Source of the DNA: Prorocentrum cordatum
Lineage: Eukaryota > Sar > Dinophyceae > Prorocentrales > Prorocentraceae
Reading direction: 5' to 3'
Assembly: GCA_963575745.1 (NCBI GenBank)
Contig: CAUYUJ010003438.1
Coordinates: 1-64,000, forward strand
Length of the DNA stretch: 64,000 bases
In this document: positions 40,931-51,153 of the stretch, piece after piece
How the letters are laid out: every line of letters starts with the position of its first letter
How positions within the stretch are numbered: position 1 is the stretch's first letter
Notes under the pieces: model-generated
The model's input: only the letters and a program-made list of their open reading frames with translations
Databases searched by the model: none
What the model was told of the DNA's origin: nothing
Made by a program: the position numbers and the translations under genes

Positions 40931-41530
40931 TTGTCGTCGATGTCGTATTGGCGTCCATGCAGATGAAGTAGGGGGCTGAGCCGACCCTAGCGGCGGCGCA
41001 GTCAGCGAGCCGAAAAAGAGCTGTGCTGTCTCCTCCAGCAATCCCGTAGAGGCTCGCTATGTAGATCCCCGCGGGCCCGTGGTGGTTTCGTCGCCGCCTG
41101 CGGCGGTGTTGAGTGCAGAGCGGGAGAAAGACCTCGTGCCATCTTTTCTTGGCCTTGAGGGCGGCGATACAGGGCGCATTGTCGACGACAGTGGAGTCGA
41201 CAATGGCATCCTTAGAGAGGATGGCGACCCCTCCCGAGGCGCCAGTGTTGCCCACAACGGTGTGGTCTGTGCCGCCGTGGGCAGCTCTGCGCTGGGCTCG
41301 CGCCAGATCTAGTTCAGGTCCAAGACTGGCGTGGTATCCTCCGTGGAGTGGATTGGCGGCGCTGGTAGCGATGGCTTGTCTAGTCGGCTTGGCATGTCGG
41401 GTCTCCTGCAGTGCTATGACTGCGGCGTTGTGGTCGACACCAAGGGCGGTGATGGTTGGCCAATTCGCTGAGAGACTGGTGATGTTAAGGCTGACGAGGT
41501 GTATGGAGCGACCTGGCCCGTCTCCATCGG
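40900..41530 (-). CDS. LINE ORF2: N-terminal APE endonuclease
   Basis: The phase open from upstream of 41515 reads SIHLVSLNITSLSANWPTI, then AAVIALQETRHA (the LQET metal-binding motif), GASGGVAILSKD, and PYFICMDANT near 40970, matching the successive blocks of LINE APE endonucleases. The domain nicks target DNA to prime reverse transcription. Sense moves to the next phase near 40.93 kb. Confidence 0.7.
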
Positions 41531-41742
41531 TGGAACTGGGTTTGCACGCCCCGCACGGTGAAGGTCAGCTTGACCCTCACCCAGGTAGGAGGCTTGGCCA
41601 CAGTAGGAGCTCATGGCGTTCCTATGGATTAGCTTGACCGGGGCTGAAGCCGCCGTCAGGCCAGAAATATAGGCGGGACACGGTCGGCACTGCGCCAGGG
41701 GGGGTTCATAAACGTCAGTAAAAATGTCACGAAAAATCCTCC

Positions 41743-43471
41743 TCACTCCAGTACCGTAGGGGACGAGGGGAGGAGAGGTGAGACGGCAGCAGAGGGAGAG
41801 GGAGGCGACTCCTCGATCCGCCCTGCCGAGCACAAAAGCAAAAGCGAACCAGCGGCGGCGGCTAGGCGCGGCAGCGGCACAACGCACGCGCATATACTGC
41901 GCACGCGACACCGCTGGTCCGTCCTGCGGTGGCGCGCCCGCCCCGTCAGTATCTTGATGAGCAGCATCTGGTGGAACAGCTCCAGCAGCACGGTCGGAGG
42001 CCTGGCGCTGGCCTCGTCCATGCCCGCTGCCGTGAGGCCCACGTTGCGGACAGGGCTGATTCCCCGCGGGGCCGCCGCTGCCGCGGCAGCGGCTGAGGTG
42101 GCGGGGGCTCCGCCCCGACTCTGAGGTGAGAGCGGTGAGCCACCGCCGAAACCCGCCGCAAGGTTCTTGACACGATACATGTTCTTGAACGGGTCGAAGG
42201 TTGGCGCCTCGTCGATGGGGACGATCACGCGGGTGGGCAGCGGCGGCTCGTGGTCCGTGGACGGCGTCGGCTCGAGGTCGACCTGGCCAGGTTCGACGAC
42301 GCTGGCTCCGAAGCGTGGCACCACTTCAGGGGCTCGGCCATCAGCCTGAGTCTCGCGAGGCGGCGAGCTCGTGGAGCTCCCTGGGGCCTTGCGTGAACTG
42401 TGGCGGCTGCAGGTCCTGCTGCGCGGGACGCGCCCGCCCGTGTGGCGGTCACGTGGCGAGGTCGCCTGGGCATTAGCGCGCTCGGAATCCGCCCTGCTCG
42501 GGGATCGGATCGGCGCCGCGCAGGGTGATGGGCTGGGCTGGCGAGAGGCGCTTGTGCCGCCCTCCGACGTGGCTGTGGCCTGGTCAGGGTCGACAGCGTC
42601 GGGGCGGGGGCTGACGTGGTGGGCGCTTCCCTCGCTGTGCCGCGGGGAGGCGCTGTGATGCGCCTGGATGTGCGTGAGGGCGAGCGGGGTAAGCGGCTGC
42701 CTCTCCCGCTCAGGTGGGGCAGGTTTTGCCTGGGCAGGGCGCAGTGCTGCAGCCACGTTTGGCGGGGGCGTGTGCTGGCGAGGTTGCCAAGCGCGCACGT
42801 TCGCATCACGCCATCCTTCGGGGCGCCCAGCCCTGCCACTGTTTGTTGCAGCCCCCTGGGCTGAAGCCGCAGGGGTTATCACTGCGGGCTGGTTGCTGGA
42901 GGTGCCATCATGTCGGCCTGAGTAAAGGCCCCAGGCGCGCGTGGACCCTGGCACTGGCGAGGTGGCCCTTAGGGCCTGCACGGGTGCACGCGGGTAGCCG
43001 ATGACCGCTGGGTGTACCCTGGCGTGGGGGGCGTGGCCGTAGCTGGAGGCGGCTGCTCCAGCAGCCGCGGGCCTGGCACCTATGGGGCCACGGTAGTAGG
43101 CGGCAACCCCGTCGTAGGCCGTGTTACCGCCTGTCGGGACTCGCGCAGGGGAGCGGTAGCGTGGTGTGCCCTGCTGTCCTGCGTCACGTTTGTCCCGCTG
43201 CTGGATGCGCTGCTGGTGCTGTTGGTGGCGCTGCCAGTCGGCTCTCGAGAGGGGACGGGTGTCGGGGAGGATGGTGGGCACGTCGGGCCGCTGCCAGCCC
43301 CGATAGACGTGCTCGAAGGCGTGGTCAGGGTAGGTCCCCCCTACGGGTGAGTATCGCCGCACATGCTCCATGTAGTCGATGTTCTGCGGCTCGGAGATCG
43401 CCGTGATGTTGACGGCTCGCTGGTGCGCTGGCCCATAGAGGCAGAAACTACCACGGTTGCTGCGGTCGTGG
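41743..43471 (-). CDS. LINE ORF1, C-terminal low-complexity part
   Basis: A Pro/Ala/Arg/Gln-rich frame downstream of the A-rich insertion, with no enzyme motif. It contains several strong palindromes, including an 8-bp stem with TCCA loop at 43049-43068 and a 20-bp perfect palindrome at 42074-42093. One hairpin of the TGAA family is at 42853-42875. Composition suggests a nucleic-acid-binding or disordered tail. Confidence 0.45.
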
Positions 43472-43604
43472 TTTAAGAAAAAGAAATAAAAGCAAAAAAA
43501 AAAAAAAAATAAAAATAGAAAAAATAAAAAAACAAAAAAAAAAATAAAACAATAATAAAATAAAAAGAAAAAAAAAATAAAATAGATAAAAAGAAAGCTC
43601 GGCT
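43472..43604. mobile_element. A-rich insertion with 9-bp target duplication
   Basis: A 133-bp tract, mostly runs of A broken by single T, G or C on the plus strand, is bracketed by CGGTCGTGG at 43463-43471 and 43605-43613. Removing the tract and one copy restores GC-rich sequence of the same character on the coding strand of LINE ORF1. It carries no gene. Confidence 0.65.
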
Positions 43605-44883
43605 TCGGTCGTGGCACGGCTCACCACGGCGTCGCAGAGTCGCATGTCGTAGTCGAGGGCTTGAGGCCCAGGACCACCCTCGGCGTCCCAGTGCAGTGCC
43701 ACGTCTCGCCAGCGGGTGCTGGTAGTGTGGATGCGCTCGGCGATCGACTCGCAGACGGTCCTGACCGTGACACGGTCCCTGTACATGTTGGTGATGGCTA
43801 GGGAGTAGGGTCGGCGGACCGTCTTGTTGAAGGTGAATTCCTCCTTGAGGGCCTGGTGGGGACTGAAGAGCACGTAGCCTTCCCTCCAAAGCGGGTGGTC
43901 GGGGGAAGGTTCTTCGGGCATCCCCGTTCCTGTGAATCCAGGTGGCCGCCTTGTGCCGTCAGGCAGTCCCTGCCTGGGGACGCGCCGCGGCTGCGGTGGG
44001 AAGTACCAGTGACCCTGGTAGCCTGCTTGCCCTGGTTGTGGAGGTTCCCCCCCGGGGCCTGAAGGCGCTCGGGGGGGTTCCTTAAGGTCGTGGAGGGCTG
44101 GCGCGTTGCCGAATTGGCGGGCAAGGATGTGCGGCGGCATCCCTGTGGCACGAACGTCGAGCAGGCTGTGTGGACTGGGGGGATGGGGGCACCTGCTGGA
44201 CAGGCAGCATGTGTCGGAGTCCCTGTTGTTGGTGCTGTATGCACACGTCCAACTGTTGCACGAGTAGTCCGTGGACCAGTCCATGAGTGTACGCAGTCCG
44301 CTGCGACCGCAGTCTGGGCACGTTGGTTGGCCCGAGGTGCCGAGCTGCGTGTTGCGGCGAGCCGCACAGTACTGACAGCATTGGAATCGACACTGTAGGC
44401 AAGACCAGCGTCCTGGTAAAGGCGGGAGCGCATGCTCATTTGTGCCTGGTCGTCTGGGTGGGGTCGCGGGCGATCCCACAAGGGCCAGACGTCAGCAAAC
44501 CAGGATTGGCCTGTAGTGCGGACAACCTCGGCGGGGAGGCGAGCGTCCTCGGCATGGCACCTGATCCACTGGGGCCCCATGTCCGCTGGTACCATGACGG
44601 TGCGCCAGGTGACGTCCGCTTTGACGTGGACTTGGGTCGGTGCCCAGAGCTTAGTAGTGGTGTCGCCGTGGTCGTGGTGGAGGATGACCCAGCCGTCCCG
44701 CCCCGCCACCGCAGGGTCTATACCGCGGTGGCCCATGACTGTCGTCCCCCACGGTAAGTAGGCGCCGTCGTGGTGATCACCAGGGTCAAGCCAGACCTCG
44801 ATGCCAGGGGCATTGACACGGGTCCGCACATCACGGACGTGGTAGGCGAGGACGTGGTAGGCAGTCGGCTCCTCTTCCGTCAC
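43605..44883 (-). CDS. LINE ORF1, N-terminal part with Cys-rich zinc region
   Basis: An ATG at 44883 opens a frame with a conserved-looking globular start (ADVTWRTVMVPADMGPQWI). A phase change near 44.4 kb leads to a Cys-rich block WSCLQCRFQCCQYCAARRN, then CPDCG and a further CNSWTCAY ... CCLSSRC, suggesting several zinc sites. After that ITNMYRDRVTVRTVCESIA and ALHWDAEGG form another ordered region before the A-rich insertion. The role as ORF1 RNA-binding protein is inferred from position. Confidence 0.5.
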
Positions 44884-44889
44884 AATGTG

Positions 44890-45368
44890 CTCCCACGTCT
44901 CGATGCCACTGTTGTCTGCCCACAGGGTCGGTGCGCCTTTTCATCCGGCTCTTTTTCGCGGCTGCTTTTGCGAAAGGGCGCGTTTTTTTTGCGCCCTATC
45001 GCTGCGCAGTGCGCCTTTTCGTTTTTTCACAACCATCATCAACGACGTATCACTCACACCGAACATGCGTGTGTATACGTACACCCGTGCATGCATTCAA
45101 ACATATTATTACACACATATATATATTTGTGTATATATACATATATATATACATGGTATGTGCATAGTAGTGTTAACTGTTATGTTTAGCTGTGTACACA
45201 CATATATACATATATATACATGTATATACATATATATATATATGTATGTATGCATGTATGTATGGATGTATATATATATGTGTGTATATGTATGTATGCA
45301 TGTATACGCATTTCATGTTTTATCGATTGTACACACTTGTATATAATGTATGCGTGTGCGACTGTGCA
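44890..45368. other. Divergent strand-switch region with T-rich boxes and TA/TG microsatellites
   Basis: From 44935 the plus strand has repeated TTTTT boxes and a GGGCGC-T8-GCGCCC hairpin (near 44975-45000), then about 300 bp of ATGTATA/ACACATA simple sequence. The nearest genes point away on both sides. No coding exon was seen. Promoter activity is inferred only from geometry. Confidence 0.45.
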
Positions 45369-46017
45369 TATAATTGTGTATGACGACAAGAATGTAGCAC
45401 GCGCTGAGGCGAAATCACAATGTGCGGCGTTCACGACAACTACGGCCTGTGATTCTGCGGGATCGGCGGACTTTCCTTGCAAACAGGGGTTGAAAATAAT
45501 TATGTATGACGACAAGAATGTAGCACGCGCTGAGGCGAAATCACAATGTGCGGCGTTCACGACAACTACGGCCTGTGATTCTGCGGGATCGGCGGAACAG
45601 GGGTTGAAAATAATTGTGTATGACGACAAGAATGTAGCACGCGCTGAGGCGAAATCACAATGTGCGGCGTTCGCGACAACTTCGGCCTGCGATTCTGCGG
45701 GATCGGCGGACTTTCCCTGCAAACAGGGGAAAACAACAAGGAAACAACAAAAAAAAAAAAAACATGACACAAAACCAAGCAATCAACAAGAACAAAAGGG
45801 ACGAAAACAAAACAACAAACAAAAACAAATATAAAACAAACAAAAACAACAGACCAGCCCAATACTAAAGAAAAAATAACAAACAGGGGTTGAAAATAAT
45901 TGTGTATGACGACAAGAATGTAGCACGCGCTGAGGCGAAATCACAATGTGCGGCGTTCACGACAACTACGGCCTGTGATTCTGCGGGATCGGCGGACTTT
46001 CCCTGCAAACAGGGGTC
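45369..46017. repeat. Four ~126-bp direct repeats
   Basis: Copies begin with ATAATTGTGTATGACGACAA at about 45369, 45496, 45611 and 45896 and end with AAACAGGGG. Copy 2 lacks about 12 bp. Both strands are open through the repeats with a 42-residue period. Copy 3 has a few substitutions and is separated from copy 4 by an A-rich insertion. They fill the divergent interval between opposite-strand gene blocks. Confidence 0.85.
45730..45879. mobile_element. A-rich, T-poor insertion with 10-bp target duplication
   Basis: A 150-bp tract of A with scattered C and G and very few T on the plus strand lies between two copies of CAAACAGGGG (45720-45729 and 45880-45889). In uninterrupted repeat units this string occurs once, so it is duplicated at the insertion point. 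Confidence 0.7.
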
Positions 46018-46092
46018 CGAGTTGTTTTGTTGGGCGTGGCAGATGCGAGAGCTCCGGCTTCTCGCCCCCTCTCCCCCTCTTCGGCCCAGAGC

Positions 46093-47271
46093 ATGTCCGG
46101 CTCGAGTTCAGCGGGCCACGCGCCGAGGTGCAAGGCGAAAGAACCGCGCTTTGCAGACACAGCCGCCATAGTTGAAGCACTTCGGCCAGTGGTGACCAAG
46201 GCTGTGCCGATCCTCTTCACCCTCGTCGTCCTCTTCCTCATCCTCGTCCCCGTCCTCGTCCTCCGCCACCTCAGTGTTTCTTCCGTCGCCCTGCTCCTCT
46301 TCCTCTCTCGCCTCGCCTGTCCTTTGTGCTCGCACCAATATTTTCCTGGAGGGCGGGGGGTTGGCCAGCCAGCAGGTTGGATTCATCCAGTGCCCCAAGA
46401 ACCCTGTCAGGAGCAAGCCGGTCCCCTCCAAAATGCGGATCCTCGCGCCACTAATTAGGCCCAGTCTCTCGACGACTCCGCCTGTTTTCGGTCGGTTCTC
46501 CTTCGGTCGTCTTCGGTGGCCAGTTGTCGGGTCAATCGTGGGTCGTCATCGGTCATCGGCCGTCGTCGTCTTCGGTCGTCGTCGTCGTCGGTCGTCGGTC
46601 GTCATGGTCGTCGTCATCGTTGTCGTCGTCGTCGTCGCGTTATTGGTAGTCGATCGGTCGGTAGTCGGTCGGTGGTCGGTCGGTGGAAGTGGCGAGGAGG
46701 AGCTGCGGAGTCCAGGGAGATCCGCAAACGGCGTCGCCACGGTTGGATCCGACTTTCCGAAATTCTGGTCACGAACGCCTTCAGCTCGTTCGTCGGGGAG
46801 GGGGCCGCAGGGGGCGGGGCCCGAGAAGACGACGACGAAGACGACAACGACGACGATGGCGACGACGACAACGACGCCGACGACGGCGTCGGACGTCGGC
46901 TCGGTCGTCGGCGGTTGCGCTGTTTAGGGTCTTCTGCCGCCAGGGGGGTATTTTCACAATGGTGGTGCCCGCGATCGGGCCAGCGGAAGGCTGCTCGCAC
47001 AGCGTCCCCGAACTGTAGCTTCCGCCCGCTGTCGCTCGAGGATGGCTTGAAGATCATCGCCAGTGACCGCGGGTTCCTTGTCTTTAGCTGTCGCTTCCTC
47101 TCTCTCTCGGCTTACGCGCAATCTCTCTCTCTCTCTTTCTCTCTCGCTCTCTGTCTCTTTTTCTCTATCCCTCATTCTCGCTGTCTCTCTCTCTCTCTCT
47201 CTTTTCTGTCTCTCTCTCTCTCTGTCGCTCTCTCACTCTCTCTGTCTGCCATGTCTTTATCTCTCGCTCTT

Positions 47272-47304
<33 letters not shown>

Positions 47305-47463
47305 GAGCGGGGGCATCGACGGTGCAGAGCAGCAGGGAATAGGGGAGGTGAAAGACAGAGAGTGAGCTATATATGGAGAGAGAGAGAGAGAGAGAGAGAG
47401 AAAAACAAAAAAAACTAGAGAAATAAATATAGAGAGAAGTATAAACATGAGGGAGAGAGAGAG

Positions 47464-47496
<33 letters not shown>

Positions 47497-48433
47497 AAAG
47501 AAAAAAAAAAGAGATGAGAGACACAACACTCGCTCCGAGGTTCCCGCTGTCGCCCGACGAGCTGGACGATTGGGCGGAAGAGAACGGCAAGAGATTGAGA
47601 ACGCTCTTCAGGCACGCGGCCAGGCACAGCAGGACACGCCGTTTCGATTAAGAAGGATGAGGGTGAAGGGGGAGAGGAGGTCGAGAAGCAGGAGGGAAGG
47701 AGAGAGAAAAAGATGAGGACGATGGGACGGAGATGGGAGAGTAGGAGGCGGACGAGGAGGAGAAGGAGGAGGTGGCGGAGGAGACGCGCAGGGATCACAG
47801 ATGGGGTGCATGTCACAGAATAAGATCATTGCAAGACCTGGAGGGGGTGGGAAGCCAGCTATTGCCAAACCTACGCGCTCCCAGACGCCCCCCGAAATGG
47901 TTCCAGCTGCGCGGCCTCGGCTTGACCCTGAAGCAGAGCCCGCCGCCCTCGCAGAACCAGAGGGCCTCGCGCGAGCCTGCGACCAAGCCCAGATTCGTGG
48001 TTCTGGGGGGGTCCCGAGGCAAGGGGAAGGGCTGCGATGGGCCGCGGAGGCCGGTTCGTGAGAAGAGTAAGCCGATCAGGCCAGAAGTCCCAGATGGAGA
48101 GGGTGATGAGAATCACGACGGGGGCCCAGGCGACGACGGTAGCCACGGTGGTGGCGAGGGCCCAGGCGGCGAGGCTTCTGGCGCTGACGACGGCCCGCGC
48201 GGGCCGACCAAAACCAGAGCTTCAAAACAACAAATGGCACCGATCGGCACAGTTAAATCTGGTACGGTTTCGGCCATTGGCCCTTGCAGGGTCAGGTCCT
48301 ATCCCTCGTCCCCGTCTTCCGCGTCGACCTATTATTCTTATGAATTTCTTTTTCCTCGTATTCTTCCTCGGGTTCCTCACTCCTCCGTGCAATGTTCTTC
48401 CTCCCCCTCTCGCACTCTGTCTCTTTCTTTCTT

Positions 48434-48527
<94 letters not shown>

Positions 48528-49273
48528 CCTCTCCCCCCGCCCCCTCGCTTCCACGGGGGTGGATGGCGGAGGAGAGGGGGTCGGCGCCTTCCCCTGAAGG
48601 CATCGAGCAGAAGTGGGATTTCGATCACGACCAAGAGCTGAAGAAAGCCTTCCGCGTCGAGCGCATCCGGAACAATCAGTATAAGGATTACTGCCAGATC
48701 ATGTACCCGCCGAAGAACGCGCTCCCCACGGACGCGATGATTGCCAAGTGGTCCGACGGGCTCACGCGCAGTGTGCCGCAGGCGTCGGGGCATCTCTCCT
48801 CTCAGTTTGTCGTCATCGCCCTTCTCCTTTCAATCCTGCCAACCCCCATCCTCCATCCTCCGCCCGTTGAGGCCATCGTCATGCAGTTCCAGGATGCGCC
48901 CATCGAGCAACACGTCGACGCGGTCGGCAAGAAGACGAAAGGCAAGGGCAAGGGCAAGAAGAGTGCGCAGACAGAGGGGATCGAGCTGGTGAGTATCAAG
49001 ACCGAGGAGACGCACGTCTCCACGTCGTTCAAGACCGACTGGGGCAAAAGCAATTTAAAAAAAACACTGGGGAGAGGAGTTGAATGGGATGGAGTAGGAG
49101 GAGGAGAAGGGAGGGAGGAGGAGAAGGAGGATGAGGACGAGGAGCAGGAGGAGGAGGAGGAGGACGAGGAGCAGGAGGAGGAGGAGGATGAGGAGGAGTA
49201 GGAGGACGAGGAGGAGAGGGGAAGAGGAGAGGAACAAAGAAGTGAAGAGGAGAACCTAGGAAGGGGGGGAGAG

Positions 49274-49322
<49 letters not shown>

Positions 49323-50970
49323 AAAATTGCGGGGGACCAGCCAGGAACAACAACCGCAAGGGCTTTCCTCCTCAACGGCTGGCCAGGATCATGCAGGACG
49401 GCTGGCAGGTCTTGCAGATGGACGTGGCGGACCCGAGGGCCCCTCAGCAACACGTGGAAGGAGGAGGAAGGGAAGGAGTTGGAGGAGTGGAGGGGGAAGG
49501 CGTGATACAGGACAGCGTCGTACACCTTAGGCGATGCTTAAGAAAACTTAAATTTTCGGCCAGAGTCTCGTTGATTCTTAATGTTTCAATGTAAATCCTA
49601 AGATTTGAATAGTTTTTTGGGGTTTTTATTCAACTTCTGAGACTATGAATTTCTTAACCAATGATTTCTTAAGCATCTCGCAGGGTGTAGTCGTAATCGT
49701 CGTCGGCCAGCCGAATTTTCCAGCTAGGACTTCGCAGAGAACATCAATGATGGCGAGAAGTTGGCGATGGCCTGGTGCAACGACGTAGCGACGCGCCTAG
49801 CGAACAACACCATCACAAGAGAGGACGCGCTGCTGGAGAAGGCGCAGCAGACCATGCTCATGAAAGGGAAGCTGGCGATGAAGAAGAGGCCAGCAGCGGC
49901 AAGGGCATCAGCAGAAGGAGCCAACCTACCTCCTACTTCCTTAACTCCTCCTCCTCCTCCTCCTCTTCCTCCTCCTCCTTCGCTGCCTCTTCCGCCTCCT
50001 CCTCCTCCTCCTCCTCGAGCCTCACCCTGCTTCTCCTCGTCGTTCTCCTACTCATCCTTCGCCTCCTCCTCCTGCTTCTCCTCCTCCTCCTCCTCCTCCT
50101 CATCCTCCTCACCTCCCTCGATCGTCACCCTCGTCCACACACCATTCCTCAATGCCAACCGTCTTCCATGTGCTATGCCCTCTCCCCCCCCCTTGAAAAT
50201 GATCTGGCTTCTCCTGAGGGCGGGGTCAGGCCGGCAAGCTTTTCAACTGTTCCAATGTTTGAACCTAGACGAAACGGTCCTGAGCTGATACGGTAATCCG
50301 CGTCCCTTCGCATGGAGGGGCGGGCATGTAAGATGGTTGGGCCCCGCATCTTACACATTGGTTTTCCCTAGGAGGTGCGAAGCGTCCGCGGGGCTCCGAG
50401 GGCCAGGCCATCGGCGAGGACGTGATCGCGGACGAGGGCCAGGACATCGGCGAGGGCGAGGACGCGATCGTATACGAGGGCCAGAACATCGACGAGGGCG
50501 AGGGCGTGATCGCGGACGAGGGCCATCACATCAGCGAGGGCGAGGACGTGATCGTAGACGAGGGCCAGAACATCGGCGAGGACGAGGGCGTGATCATGGA
50601 CGAGGGCCAGGACATCGGCGAGGGCGAGGACTCGATCGCGGACGAGGGCCAGAACATCGGCGAGGGCGACTCGGGGATCGTGGAGGGCAACTCCGAGGGC
50701 ACGAACATCGGCGAGGTCGGGGGCAGGGGCAAGGGCGTCGCCATCGGCGCGGGCGGCACCGTGATGGCCAACGGCGCGACGATCGAGATCTCGGGCAAGG
50801 GCCAGGGGCAGAACACCAAGGGCCAGGGGAAGACGAACACGACGGCGCCCAAGACCCCCGACCCGAAGCAGGCCGCTGGGTCGCCAGTGCCTGAGAGGCA
50901 CGCAGCGGCGCGCCCACCAGCGAGGCCGAGGCCCCCCTCGCCCGAGGGGCCATTCACGCTGGACATGTAG
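46093..50970 (+). CDS. Unknown multi-exon gene with acidic 14-residue repeats at the C-terminus
   Basis: Exon-like blocks on the plus strand: 46093-46199 (ATG; FADTAAIVEALRPVVTK, then an AAG|GC border), about 46365-46440, 46690-46805, 46975-47070, 47525-47660 (SPDELDDWAEENGKRL), 47775-48290 (basic, Gly-rich), about 48560-48781 and 48872-49060 (joined in frame over a 90-bp GC-AG intron), about 49335-49460 (RLARIMQDGWQVLQMDVAD), about 49731-49925 (an Ala/Leu-rich helix ending MKKRPAAARA), and 50372-50970 ending in TAG. The last exon starts after TTTTCCCTAG and carries about six 14-residue repeats of the form DEGQNIGEGEDVIV, then a Gly-rich and a Pro-rich tail. Introns hold CT, GA and TCC microsatellites and a MITE. 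No family recognised; the earliest exons are the least certain. Confidence 0.45.
47115..47515. repeat. Complementary CT and GA microsatellites in one intron
   Basis: A (CT)n-rich tract (about 47115-47305) is followed after about 70 bp by a (GA)n tract (47375-47510) on the same strand. The two could pair into a long hairpin in the transcript. Confidence 0.75.
48420..48535. repeat. CT microsatellite
   Basis: About 100 bp of nearly pure CT, just before the exon starting near 48560. It may serve as an oversized polypyrimidine tract. Confidence 0.85.
49532..49680. mobile_element. AT-rich MITE-like foldback element in an intron
   Basis: GATGCTTAAGAAA at 49534-49546 is matched by the inverse TTTCTTAAGCATC near 49664-49676. 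The similarity continues inward with AGTCTC and TTGA blocks in inverted order. The element is clearly AT-richer than its surroundings and lies between two exon blocks of the 46-51 kb gene. No target duplication could be fixed. Confidence 0.55.
49940..50110. repeat. TCC-rich microsatellite
   Basis: Imperfect CCT/TCC runs of about 170 bp in the intron before the last exon of the 46-51 kb gene. Confidence 0.8.
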
Positions 50971-51118
50971 GGTTTGATTCGGGCAGCCCCGTCGGGCTGG
51001 TGATCTAGACAGTTGTCTAGAAGAACGTGGGAGTTGAAAAGAGGCCAGAGGAAAAAGCTTCGCAACGAAAGGATTAGATGCCCAATTAGATGCCCCATCG
51101 CGGAAAAAATATAAAAGA

Positions 51119-51119
51119 G

Positions 51120-51153
<34 letters not shown>

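Larger units (their letters stand above)
36292..42875. repeat. Second hairpin family with GGCTGAAGCCG core (5 copies)
   Basis: The core GGCTGAAGCCG (once GGATGAAGCCG) lies between arms that differ in each copy but pair with each other: GCGGGGG/CCCCCGC at 36292-36316, TCCTG/CAGGA at 37593-37613, GCTGG/CCAGC at 39844-39864, TGACCGG/CCGTCA (one bulge) at 41635-41658, and CCCCTG/CAGGGG at 42853-42875. All lie within the LINE. Confidence 0.85.
35786..44883 (-). mobile_element. LINE-like non-LTR retrotransposon
   Basis: Minus-strand order: a zinc-finger ORF1 region (44.9-41.7 kb), APE-type endonuclease (about 41.53-40.6 kb), reverse transcriptase (about 39.6-38.2 kb), a CCHC finger, RNase H (37.5-37.0 kb) and a repetitive tail ending at 35786. 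That is the order of APE-bearing LINEs with an RNase H domain. Two single-base phase changes break ORF2 (near 40.93 and 39.65 kb). No poly(A) or tandem 3' tail is obvious. An A-rich insertion interrupts ORF1 at 43472-43604, and five members of a second hairpin family are scattered through both ORFs. Confidence 0.82.

Noticed and set aside
45369-46017. 126-bp repeats as a protein-coding gene
   Set aside because: Both strands are open with equal quality, there is no start or splice context, and the unit sits in a strand-switch interval; kept as a repeat only.
48420-48535. Leu/Ser-repeat peptides from CT microsatellites
   Set aside because: Pure dinucleotide repeat; open in all phases by construction.
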